Origin: JAPLLS01 sp041309145 | GTDB lineage: Bacteria > Omnitrophota > Gorgyraeia > Gygaellales > Profunditerraquicolaceae | Assembly: GCA_041309145.1 (NCBI GenBank) | Contig: JBFZAG010000114.1 | Location: 1 to 10,923, forward strand | Direction: 5' to 3' | Length of the DNA stretch: 10,923 nucleotides | Part shown: one piece after another, positions 1 through 6,724 of the stretch | Position numbering within the stretch: position 1 is the first letter of the stretch | Layout: every line of letters begins with the position of its first letter | Made by a program: the position numbers and the translations under genes | Notes under the pieces: generated by a model | The model's input: the letters and a program-made list of their open reading frames with translations, nothing else | Database searches by the model: none | What the model was told of the DNA's origin: nothing

Positions 1-290
1 AGGAATTTATTGATTTTGTCTTTAAAAATTTCAAAAACTTTATCCTGTTCCAGGGAGCCGGTGATCTCCCGGGTGATCTCATAAAGTTCGACCGTCTCTT
101 CCAGCCCGCGCTTTAGACGGCCGGTCTCCGTTGCCAGTATGGCCTGATCTGCCGCCAGCATATCTTTCTCGCTGCAGGCTTTCCGGTAAGCGACCGATGC
201 TTTTTGGATCTTGGCAGAAACAGCTTTTCTCAGCCAGAAGATCAGGACCAAGCTTGAGGAAAACAGAATAACCGGATTAATTATGCTCAT
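1..290 (-). CDS. Membrane-anchored coiled-coil sensor-like protein, N-terminal part only
   Basis: The gene reads off the left edge, so only the first 96 residues are visible. It starts MSIINPVILFSSSLVLIFWL, a single hydrophobic segment at about residues 3-20. A basic stretch (RKAVSAKIQK) follows, then a charged, probably helical/coiled-coil region rich in Glu, Lys, Ala and Leu. The last visible part (LYEITREITGSLEQDKVFEI, about residues 69-88) resembles the linker that leads into GAF or GGDEF domains in sensory proteins. A membrane-tethered signalling protein is therefore inferred, but no catalytic domain is in the window. The ATG lies 14 nt after the stop of the upstream GAF-GGDEF gene, so co-transcription is likely. 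I see no convincing Shine-Dalgarno sequence. The frame stays open a little further upstream, but the membrane segment supports this start. Confidence 0.7.
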   Translation of the reverse strand, partial: MSIINPVILFSSSLVLIFWLRKAVSAKIQKASVAYRKACSEKDMLAADQAILATETGRLKRGLEETVELYEITREITGSLEQDKVFEIFKDKINKF

Positions 291-304
291 ATTTACATAA
301 AGAT

Positions 305-1579
305 TCAGTTGGCTGCGACTACGCAGTTGCGGCCGGAAGCCTTAGCCGCATAAAGGGCTTTGTCCGCCGACTTTAAAAGCTCGATTTCGTCGGAAATTGA
401 CTTGGAAAGTTCGGCTACGCCTATCGAAACTGTCACCCTGGCCTGCTGACGCCGCAAGACTATTTTGAGCTCAGAGATAATTTTTCTAATCTCTTCAGCG
501 GTCTCCATGGCTTTGACTCTGTCCTGACCCGGCAAAACAGCGCAAAATTCCTCGCCCCCGAAACGGCAGCACTCCCCCTGCCTGTCTTTGATCACTTCCT
601 CGATCCTGGCGCTCAAGGCTTTCAGAACGATGTCGCCGGCGATGTGCCCGAATTTATCGTTATATTTCTTAAAGAAATCGATATCCATCATCAGCAGAGA
701 AACCGGCCGGTTATGGCGGATAGCGCTTTTAATATCGACTTTCAACAGTTCGAGAAAATGGCCTTTGGTAAAAAGCCCGGTAAGGCCGTCGCGGATAGCC
801 ATCTCCTGGGTATTCTGATAAAGAATGCTGTTTTCCAAAGCTACCGCTCCCAGGTCGCAGACTGTAGCCAGAAATCTCAAATCCTCCTGGGAATAAGCGT
901 TAGCGCTGGCGTTATCCAGCCGCAATACTCCCAGCAGCTTCCTGCCGCTTATCAGGGGGGAGCTGATCAAAGACGATACTTTACGGAAGTCTTCCGACTT
1001 GACTTTATCCAGGTCAAAACGGAAATCTTTGGCGCTATCCTCGATCAACAACGGGCTGGAGTGCCTCAGGACCCAGTAATCGAAGATATCTCCCTGTTTA
1101 GCCTTGATCACCTCCGATTTATTGTCTTTTCTGGTCTTATAAAGGGCCAGGGAATTAGTCTGATTATCGACCAGGTAAAGGACGCAGGTGGAAGGGCTCG
1201 CGGCGATAGCCGAAAACGCGGTCTGGACCAGTTTTTCGCAGACCGCTTCCGAGCTGAGGCTGGAATTCAACTCTTCGATTATTTTTTCCAGGCTGACGTA
1301 ACGCCGGATCTTCGCTTTTAAAGAAGCCTGATTTTTTGTCTCCTGGGAATTATCTTCGATCAGGAGATTGATCTTCTCTGCGATGTCGCCGGTCTTGCGC
1401 TGGATCCCGCTTATAGTGCGGGAGGCTTTGCGAATGATATAAACGCCGCAGGCGAGATTTACAGAATAATAAGCGGCCAGGAACTTGAATTTTGATCTCG
1501 GCTGATAAGGGATGAAAAACGGGAGGAAAAAAAAGAGAACGAAGAACAAAAATACCTGAAAAACGTTTTTTTTATTCAT
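305..1579 (-). CDS. Membrane-anchored GAF-GGDEF diguanylate cyclase
   Basis: A probable c-di-GMP synthase of 424 residues from the ATG at 1579. Two hydrophobic segments (about residues 5-25 and 31-49) are joined by a very short loop and form a membrane hairpin anchor. A coiled-coil linker follows, then a GAF-like sensory domain (about 108-253). The C-terminal GGDEF domain (about 262-424) begins RDGLTGLF and contains DIDFFKKYNDKFGH, the active-site loop GGEEF at 341-345, VSIGVAEL and ADKALYAAKASGRN. GGEEF is a catalytically competent variant in this family. The RxxD product-inhibition site normally just upstream is not present at the expected spacing, so feedback inhibition may be absent. The frame also opens from a TTG at 1630, overlapping the ABC gene by 32 nt (441 residues). 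I prefer the ATG, which gives a normal N-terminus before the membrane segment. Function is by family; the ligand is unknown. Confidence 0.9.
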   Translation of the reverse strand: MNKKNVFQVFLFFVLFFFLPFFIPYQPRSKFKFLAAYYSVNLACGVYIIRKASRTISGIQRKTGDIAEKINLLIEDNSQETKNQASLKAKIRRYVSLEKIIEELNSSLSSEAVCEKLVQTAFSAIAASPSTCVLYLVDNQTNSLALYKTRKDNKSEVIKAKQGDIFDYWVLRHSSPLLIEDSAKDFRFDLDKVKSEDFRKVSSLISSPLISGRKLLGVLRLDNASANAYSQEDLRFLATVCDLGAVALENSILYQNTQEMAIRDGLTGLFTKGHFLELLKVDIKSAIRHNRPVSLLMMDIDFFKKYNDKFGHIAGDIVLKALSARIEEVIKDRQGECCRFGGEEFCAVLPGQDRVKAMETAEEIRKIISELKIVLRRQQARVTVSIGVAELSKSISDEIELLKSADKALYAAKASGRNCVVAAN

Positions 1580-1598
1580 CCTGAGCGGGTTGCCGGCG

Positions 1599-2702
1599 CT
1601 AGCAGATCGTTTCTTCAGTATCTTTATCAAAAAAATGGACCTTGCTCATGTCAAAAACCATGTCGATATCCACGTTGACCTGAGGGCGATCGTGAGCGCC
1701 CACGCGGGCGATAAAAGTGTGCGCGCCGGTGTTCAGATGCAGATAGACTTCCGAGCCCATCGGCTCGACCACTTCGCAGGTGAGCCGGACGATATTTTCC
1801 GGAGGAGCTTCCGAAACGAAAAGCTTGTCGTAGATATCCTCGGAGCGGATCCCGAAGACTATTTCCTTGCCGATAAAACCGTCCATTTTAGCGGCCATCT
1901 CGTCCACCAGCTTCACCTGGACACTGCCTTCCTGAAAATAGAGCTTGCCGTTCTTCCTGACGATCTTGCCGCTCATGAAGTTCATCGGAGGCGAACCGAT
2001 AAAACCGGCGACGAATTTGTTCCTGGGATGGTCGTAGATCGCGATCGGATCGTCGACCTGCTGGATGACCCCGGATTTCATCACCGCGACCCGGTCGCCC
2101 ATGGTCATAGCCTCGACCTGGTCGTGGGTAACATAGATTATCGTGGTCTGAAGGCGGGTATGCAATTTATTGATCTCGGTGCGCATCTGCACCCGCAGTT
2201 TGGCGTCCAGGTTCGAAAGAGGCTCGTCAAAAAGAAAGACCTTGGGTTTGCGCACGATCGCCCTTCCCACCGCCACCCTCTGCCTCTCGCCTCCGGAAAG
2301 CTCCCTGGGCTTGCGGTTCAAAAGATGCCTGATACTTAAGATATCCGCGGCCTCGTTGACCCGCTGGGCGATCTCATTCTTGGGGTAATGCCTGAGCTTC
2401 AGGCCGAAAGCCATGTTCTCGAAAGCGGTCATGTGCGGATAAAGAGCGTAGGTCTGAAAAACCATGGCGATATCCCGGTCTTTGGCCGGAACATCGTTGA
2501 CCATTCTGTCTCCGATAAAAATATCGCCCTCAGTAGCCTCTTCAAGCCCGGCGATGATCCGCAAAGTGGTGGATTTCCCGCAGCCGGAAGGGCCGACTAA
2601 GACCATGAATTCCTTGTTCTCCACCCCCAGGCTCAAATTATCGACCGCTTTGGTCCCGTTAGGAAAGGTCTTAGTTATTCCCCTGATACTGACCTGTGCC
2701 AT
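1599..2702 (-). CDS. MalK/UgpC/MsmK-type sugar ABC transporter ATP-binding protein
   Basis: A 367-residue ATPase of the carbohydrate importer class (CUT1), expected at the cytoplasmic face of an ABC permease. Visible motifs are Walker A GPSGCGKST (37-45), Q-loop Gln83, signature LSGGERQR (135-142), Walker B VFLFDEP (155-161, catalytic Glu160) and switch His193 (VTHD). A C-terminal extension of about 130 residues fits the TOBE/OB regulatory domain of MalK-like proteins; GIRSEDIY matches the conserved 'G(I/V)RPE' region. Length is typical for the family. No permease or solute-binding gene is nearby, so this may be a shared ATPase serving importers encoded elsewhere, as MsmK does in streptococci (inference). 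It starts 53 nt after the accD stop with only a weak purine-rich leader. Substrate cannot be assigned. Confidence 0.95.
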   Translation of the reverse strand: MAQVSIRGITKTFPNGTKAVDNLSLGVENKEFMVLVGPSGCGKSTTLRIIAGLEEATEGDIFIGDRMVNDVPAKDRDIAMVFQTYALYPHMTAFENMAFGLKLRHYPKNEIAQRVNEAADILSIRHLLNRKPRELSGGERQRVAVGRAIVRKPKVFLFDEPLSNLDAKLRVQMRTEINKLHTRLQTTIIYVTHDQVEAMTMGDRVAVMKSGVIQQVDDPIAIYDHPRNKFVAGFIGSPPMNFMSGKIVRKNGKLYFQEGSVQVKLVDEMAAKMDGFIGKEIVFGIRSEDIYDKLFVSEAPPENIVRLTCEVVEPMGSEVYLHLNTGAHTFIARVGAHDRPQVNVDIDMVFDMSKVHFFDKDTEETIC

Positions 2703-2755
2703 ATTTTTCTTTTTTTAAAGTCAGGAAAAGCGTGGTATCAGTTTTGCCGGTTAAA

Positions 2756-3595
2756 TCAACTCAAATAATCGATCAGCCGGCTTATAGTGGGTTTAAGGTT
2801 TTTCCGGTCAACGATCATGTCGATAAGTCCGTGATCGAGCAGGAATTCCGACCTCTGGAATCCGGGGGGGAGTTTCTGCCTGATGGTCTGTTCGATGACC
2901 CTCGGTCCGGCAAACCCGATCAGCGCTTTCGGTTCAGCGACGATTATATCTCCCAGTCCGGCAAAGGAAGCCATGACTCCGCCCATAGTAGGGTTAGTCA
3001 GGACAGAAATAAAAACCAATCCCGCTTTTTTATGATATTTCAAAGCCGCGGAAGTCTTGGCCATCTGCATCAAAGAATACATGCCTTCGTACATCCTGGC
3101 CCCGCCTCCCGAGCCGGAAACGATGACTAAAGGCAGTTTGTCCCTGGTCGCCCCTTCGATAGCCCGGGTGATCTTTTCTCCCACTACCGAGCCCATCGAG
3201 CCCATGATAAAGCGCGAATCGGTGACCACCACCACCGTTTTTTTGCCATCGATAAGCCCTGAGCCGGTGATCACCGCCTCCTTCAATCCCGTAGACAGCT
3301 GATCCGCGGCCAGTTTATCCTTGTAAGTTTTCGGACCTCTGAAATCCAGAGGGTCGACCGAAACCATATCGGGATCGTATTCGCTGAAACTTCCGGTGTC
3401 AACGATAAGCTCTATCCGCGCCGGAGCGGACAGGGAAAAATGGTAATTGCATTTAGAGCAAACGAACAGGTTCTCTTCGAGGTTCTTATTGAACAGCACC
3501 TCTGCGCAACCCTCGCATTTAGTCCAGAGCCCCTCGGGCATCTCTTTTTTCTTTAAACGGACTATCGTGTATTTCGGTTTACCGAATAAAGCCAT
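2756..3595 (-). CDS. accD: Acetyl-CoA carboxylase carboxyltransferase subunit beta
   Basis: The beta subunit of the carboxyltransferase that moves the carboxyl group from carboxybiotin to acetyl-CoA, giving malonyl-CoA for fatty-acid synthesis. It is cytosolic and works as an alpha2beta2 complex with AccA, which is not in this window. The 279 residues match the family length. The N-terminal zinc ribbon is complete: Cys27, Cys30, Cys46, Cys49 (KCEGC...VCSKC). The crotonase-like core carries SGGGARMYEGMYSLMQMAKT, ISVLTNPTMGGVMASFAGLG and ALIGFAGPRVIEQTIR, followed by PPGFQRSEFLLDHGLIDMIV. A GAGG-type ribosome site (GAGG, 9 nt before ATG) supports the start. It lies 23 nt downstream of the DUF1015 gene. 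It is not followed by folC, which is a common neighbour of accD in other bacteria. Confidence 0.97.
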   Translation of the reverse strand: MALFGKPKYTIVRLKKKEMPEGLWTKCEGCAEVLFNKNLEENLFVCSKCNYHFSLSAPARIELIVDTGSFSEYDPDMVSVDPLDFRGPKTYKDKLAADQLSTGLKEAVITGSGLIDGKKTVVVVTDSRFIMGSMGSVVGEKITRAIEGATRDKLPLVIVSGSGGGARMYEGMYSLMQMAKTSAALKYHKKAGLVFISVLTNPTMGGVMASFAGLGDIIVAEPKALIGFAGPRVIEQTIRQKLPPGFQRSEFLLDHGLIDMIVDRKNLKPTISRLIDYLS

Positions 3596-3618
3596 ATCTG
3601 CGATCCTCGGTTAAAAAA

Positions 3619-4899
3619 TCAGTCGTGCTTGTTGACTACCAGCCCGGAAGCCACTTTAGGATAGAAATAAGTCGACTTGGGAGGCATCTTCTCGCCTTTT
3701 AAGGCCACGGAAGTTATCTGCTCGACCTTGGTCGGATTGAGCAAAAAGACCAAAAGGGTCTGGTCTTCTCCGGCGGCCTGAAGCAGCTCTTCGGTATTGG
3801 CGGAAAATTTCAGGGTCCTTTTATCTTCCAGATCGATGTTCAGGATCCTTTCCAGGACCGCGGCGTTCAATATGGAAACATCCAGGTTGCGGTACTCCGC
3901 CGGCTTGTCGGTCATCAGCTTATCCAGGACTTTGACATTTCGCAGCCGCAGCAGCCAGTGTCTGTTGGAATTATACATCCCGATCACGTGTTCCGCCACT
4001 CCGGCTTTAGCCAGGAGGAAAAGGAATCTGGCCCGGTCTTTGATCTCCTCAACATAGAAATATTCGTTTAATTTGGCGTTCAAAGCGGTTATATCCGGCC
4101 GGTTATCCAGTTTTACCAGGCGGTGGATCGGCAGGACCCTCAGCCCCAAAGGATCAATGTTGGTAAAATAAGCTAAAACATAATTAAAGCTTTCCTGGCC
4201 GGTAACAGACTCGAATCTCTTTTTCATCTCGTCCCGCCAGGCGCAAGCCACTTCATAACGGTGGTGGCCGTCAGCGATAAAGATGTTTTCCTGCTCCATC
4301 TTTTCCTGGATCCTTTTTAAAAGTTGAGGATCGTCGACCCGCCACAATTTATGGGCGGTTTTCTCGTCGTCAACAATATCGATAAATGGCTCTTTATTTT
4401 TGATGTTCGGCAAAAGCGACTGGGCGACCACCTTTTTTTTGTCTTCGAAGATCACGAATATCGGGCTGAGGTTTGCTTTGACCTGGCGGATAAGGTTTAA
4501 CCTGTCTTCTTTGGCTTCCAGATGGGTGTGCTCGTGTCCGAAGACCGAGGACGACTTCTGCTCATCGAGCCTCAAGAGCGCCAGAAACCCGACCCGGATC
4601 CTTTTTTCGCCTTTGATCGAATATTCCTGGCGGTAAAAATAAATTGCCGGCCTGGGATCCTGGACCAAAATTTGCTTTTGCAGCAAATCCCGGAAAAATT
4701 CCCCAGCTATCCCGTATTTGTCCTGGCCAGGTTTTTCTTCAGCCAGTTCCATATGGATGAGATTGTAAGGGTTTATCCCGAGAAAATATTCTTGCTTTTG
4801 GGGAGATATTATGTCGTAGGGAGGGCAAATAACCGTAGACAGGTCCTTTATTTTATCCTGATTATAGACTACCGCTTGAAAAGGGGTTATTTTAGCCAT
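3619..4899 (-). CDS. DUF1015 family protein of unknown function
   Basis: A 426-residue soluble protein with the hallmarks of the DUF1015 (COG4198) family. These are the N-terminal ITPFQAVVYN...VICPPYDIIS, the GHEHTHLEAKEDRL segment (about 121-133), and the highly conserved ADGHHRYEVA (about 209-218). No signal peptide or membrane segment is seen. The biochemical function is not established to my knowledge. The conserved His/Arg/Glu cluster suggests an enzyme active site (inference). From memory, members often neighbour serine-biosynthesis genes in clostridia; no such genes are present here. The ATG lies inside the end of the vanZ-like gene (13-nt overlap), which suggests translational coupling. 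An A8 run (TTTTTTTT at 4433-4440 on the plus strand) falls in a lysine stretch (DKKKVV). Confidence 0.9.
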   Translation of the reverse strand: MAKITPFQAVVYNQDKIKDLSTVICPPYDIISPQKQEYFLGINPYNLIHMELAEEKPGQDKYGIAGEFFRDLLQKQILVQDPRPAIYFYRQEYSIKGEKRIRVGFLALLRLDEQKSSSVFGHEHTHLEAKEDRLNLIRQVKANLSPIFVIFEDKKKVVAQSLLPNIKNKEPFIDIVDDEKTAHKLWRVDDPQLLKRIQEKMEQENIFIADGHHRYEVACAWRDEMKKRFESVTGQESFNYVLAYFTNIDPLGLRVLPIHRLVKLDNRPDITALNAKLNEYFYVEEIKDRARFLFLLAKAGVAEHVIGMYNSNRHWLLRLRNVKVLDKLMTDKPAEYRNLDVSILNAAVLERILNIDLEDKRTLKFSANTEELLQAAGEDQTLLVFLLNPTKVEQITSVALKGEKMPPKSTYFYPKVASGLVVNKHD

Positions 4900-5282
4900 T
4901 TATGGAATAATACTCCGATAAAACCGCCGGCGCAAGCTCCGATGGTGTCCGCGATCAGGTCGAAGCGGCTGCAGTCCCGGCCGGAGATGAACATCTGATG
5001 GAATTCATCGCTGGCGCCGTAGATAAATCCAAAAATTGCCGTAAAAAAAAACAGCTCCAGCCGGCTGAGCCCGGGGCCGGTATTTTTCAGCGCCCGGTAG
5101 AAAAACAAAGCAAGTATAGCATAGATACCCGTGTGAAACAAGATATCTTGATTAGCGAATAATGAAGGTATATCCTGGCCGGGAAGATTAGAAGCATAGA
5201 AAATCAGCCCCATGCAGCCTATCACCGGCAGCCATTGACCGATCGCCCGCAGAAAGCGGTTAATGGCTGTGTTGGCAGCCAT
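4887..5282 (-). CDS. VanZ-like family membrane protein
   Basis: A small integral membrane protein of 131 residues. It has four hydrophobic segments (about 16-31, 48-65, 74-92, 110-127) and the VanZ-family signature GASDEFHQMFISGRDCSRFDL (about 89-109), in which SDEFHQ, the GR pair and the following acidic residues are conserved. VanZ itself confers low-level teicoplanin resistance, but most chromosomal VanZ-like proteins have no known role, so resistance should not be inferred. The start overlaps the end of the FmdB-like gene by 23 nt. It is strongly supported by AAGGAAGG placed 5 nt before the ATG. Its own end overlaps the DUF1015 start. A run of nine Ts on the coding strand encodes part of the LFFFT stretch in the third membrane segment. 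Confidence 0.9.
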   Translation of the reverse strand: MAANTAINRFLRAIGQWLPVIGCMGLIFYASNLPGQDIPSLFANQDILFHTGIYAILALFFYRALKNTGPGLSRLELFFFTAIFGFIYGASDEFHQMFISGRDCSRFDLIADTIGACAGGFIGVLFHKWLK

Positions 5283-5517
5283 GGCAACCTTCCTTGGGAC
5301 AGGCGGTTTTAGGTTTAGCCGGGCTTTCTTTAACCGGCTTTTTATAATCTGTGGAATAAAAACCCGATCCTTTGAAGATTATCCCCGAACCGGAACCGAT
5401 CAACCGCTTAAGTTTAGCTCCGCATTCGGGACATTCAGTCAGAAGTTTATCGTTCATCTGCTGAAAAGCTTCGAAGCTGTGCTTGCATTCAGTGCATTCG
5501 TAGTCGTACGTAGGCAT
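5260..5517 (-). CDS. FmdB-type zinc ribbon protein with Cys/His-rich tail
   Basis: An 85-residue protein beginning MPTYDYECTECKHSFE, typical of the FmdB / CxxC_CxxC_SSSS putative regulatory family. Cys8, Cys11, Cys29 and Cys32 form the single zinc ribbon, followed by the conserved KRLIGSGSGIIFKGSGFYSTDY. The family is widespread and was proposed as regulatory from the fmd operon of methylotrophs; its molecular role is unclear. The tail (CPKEGCHGCQHSH, residues 73-85) has three more Cys and three His and may bind a second metal (inference). The start follows the dnaJ stop by 9 nt, with AGGAG overlapping that stop codon, so translation is probably coupled to dnaJ. The same tail DNA carries the ribosome site for the vanZ-like gene. 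Confidence 0.92.
   Translation of the reverse strand: MPTYDYECTECKHSFEAFQQMNDKLLTECPECGAKLKRLIGSGSGIIFKGSGFYSTDYKKPVKESPAKPKTACPKEGCHGCQHSH
5288..5295 (-). promoter_or_regulatory. Strong ribosome binding site of the vanZ-like gene inside the FmdB-like gene
   Basis: AAGGAAGG lies 5 nt before the vanZ-like ATG at 5282. It is read as part of the Pro-Lys-Glu-Gly codons of the FmdB-like tail. It fixes the vanZ-like start despite the 23-nt overlap. Confidence 0.8.
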
Positions 5518-5523
5518 GTCTTT

Positions 5524-5528
5524 CTCCT
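5524..5528 (-). promoter_or_regulatory. Ribosome binding site of the FmdB-like gene overlapping the dnaJ stop
   Basis: AGGAG shares bases with the dnaJ TAG stop (5529-5527) and lies 6 nt before the FmdB-like ATG. Terminating dnaJ ribosomes would be placed on it, which suggests coupling. Confidence 0.75.
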
Positions 5529-6630
5529 ATTTAGAAATCCGGGCAAACTCTTCCATCAGCCGGCGCTGTTCGGAGGTGAGCCGGGTAGGAATATCCACGA
5601 TGACCCTGACCAGTTCGTCTCCCACTCCTCTTAAGTGGACGTCAGGGATACCTTTTTCTCTTAACCGGAAGATCTTGCCGCTTTGAGTCCCCGGGGGGAT
5701 CTTCATCTCCGCTTTTCCGTTTAAAGTGGGGACTTCTACTTCCGATCCTAAAACCGCTTTGCTTAAACTTATATTAATCTCGGCGAGAATGTCGTTGCCC
5801 TGGCGCTTAAATACCGGATGCTGCCGGACTTCGATCACAACATAAAGATCTCCCCGCCCGGCTGTCCCGGCCTCTCCTTCGCCCCGGACCCGCAGATTCG
5901 ATCCGGTATCCACGCCTGCCGGGATCTTGACTTTGATATGATGGGTCTCTCTCCTCCTGCCTTCGCCGCGGCATTCAGGACAGGCGGTCTGAATGATCTC
6001 TCCCTGGCCGCGGCATTTCGGGCAAGTCTGGGCCATCTGGAAAAATCCGCTGGAAACCACCACTCTTCCCGAACCCCGGCACTGCGAACATGTAAGTTTC
6101 TTGGTTCCCGGCTTAGCCCCGGAGCCCGAACAAACCGGGCAGATCTCATAGCGCGGGACGGTGATGGATTTCTCCACTCCGCTGGCCGCCTCTTCCAGAG
6201 AGATCTCCTCGGTGATCTCCAGATCCCTGCCCCGGCTGCGGCCGCGGCTGGAGCGCTGCCTGGAACCTCCGCCAAAAACATCAAACCCCAGATCGCTAAA
6301 AAGATCTTCGAACAGGCCGCCACCGCCGCCTCCCATACCTTCAAAAATGGAGCCAAAATCAGTGCCTCTAATAATATCTTCATAAGCGTATTTCTGGTCT
6401 ATCCCGGAGTGGCCGTACTGGTCGTAAAGCTGTCGTTTCTGCGGGTCGGATAAAACCGCGTAGGCTTCGGAAATTTCCTTGAATTTTTCCTCCGCCGCTT
6501 TTTTCTCTTCCTGTGGCACCCGGTCAGGATGGAACTTAAGCGCCAGCGTGCGGTAAGTTTTTTTGATCTCATCCACGTTGGCGCTTTTGGCAACTCCCAG
6601 GATCTCGTAATAATCGCGTTTAGCCGCCAT
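5527..6630 (-). CDS. dnaJ: Chaperone DnaJ (Hsp40, class I)
   Basis: The co-chaperone that delivers unfolded clients to DnaK and stimulates its ATPase. It is 367 residues, near the normal length. The J domain (about 5-72) has HPD at 34-36. A Gly/Phe-rich linker (about 88-125, including a run of six Gly) follows. The zinc-binding domain holds all four CxxCxGxG repeats: CPVCSGSG (164-), CSQCRGSG (181-), CPKCRGQG (203-) and CPECRGEG (217-). The two C-terminal beta-sandwich client-binding domains follow (for example IPAGVDTGSNLRVRGEGEAG and IPPGTQSGKIFRLREKGIP). AAGGA 5 nt before the ATG supports the start. It sits 94 nt after dnaK, separated by a large inverted repeat that may affect its expression. 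Confidence 0.98.
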   Translation of the reverse strand: MAAKRDYYEILGVAKSANVDEIKKTYRTLALKFHPDRVPQEEKKAAEEKFKEISEAYAVLSDPQKRQLYDQYGHSGIDQKYAYEDIIRGTDFGSIFEGMGGGGGGLFEDLFSDLGFDVFGGGSRQRSSRGRSRGRDLEITEEISLEEAASGVEKSITVPRYEICPVCSGSGAKPGTKKLTCSQCRGSGRVVVSSGFFQMAQTCPKCRGQGEIIQTACPECRGEGRRRETHHIKVKIPAGVDTGSNLRVRGEGEAGTAGRGDLYVVIEVRQHPVFKRQGNDILAEINISLSKAVLGSEVEVPTLNGKAEMKIPPGTQSGKIFRLREKGIPDVHLRGVGDELVRVIVDIPTRLTSEQRRLMEEFARISK

Positions 6631-6647
6631 TTGTTCCTTTTTTAAAA

Positions 6648-6724
6648 GTCACAAGGTCACATGTCACAAGTCACAGGTTATGTGTTAAAAAAGCCCTTGT
6701 GACGTGTGACATGTGACGTGTGAC
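6648..6724 (-). repeat. Long inverted repeat of heptamers between dnaK and dnaJ
   Basis: The arms at 6648-6677 and 6694-6724 are imperfect reverse complements; I count about 27 paired positions with small mismatches, around a 16-nt loop. Each arm is itself repetitive. TGTGAC starts at 6698, 6705, 6712 and 6719 (exact period 7), and GTCACA starts at 6648, 6656, 6663 and 6670. The structure begins right after the dnaK stop. On the mRNA it is followed by TTTT and then the dnaJ ribosome site. It could act as a partial terminator or as an RNA-stability element separating dnaK from dnaJ output. Confidence 0.85.

Noticed and set aside
644..1321. 225-codon open frame on the plus strand
   Set aside because: It lies wholly opposite the diguanylate cyclase, whose domains are well conserved, and its translation resembles no known family.
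1580..1630. TTG start for the diguanylate cyclase at 1630
   Set aside because: It would overlap the ABC gene by 32 nt from a rare start codon. The ATG at 1579 gives a normal N-terminus ahead of the membrane segment, although its ribosome site is also weak.
4887..5282. Glycopeptide resistance by VanZ
   Set aside because: No vanHAX/RS genes are nearby and VanZ-like proteins are widespread in chromosomes, so a resistance role is not supported.
5835..6383. 182-codon minus-strand frame inside dnaJ
   Set aside because: It is an out-of-frame reading of dnaJ with Arg/Pro/Ala-rich translation; all DnaJ motifs lie in the other frame.
6644..6724. CRISPR-like array in the dnaK-dnaJ gap
   Set aside because: Units are only 6-7 nt with no spacers and are arranged in inverted orientation, so this is a repetitive stem and not a CRISPR.
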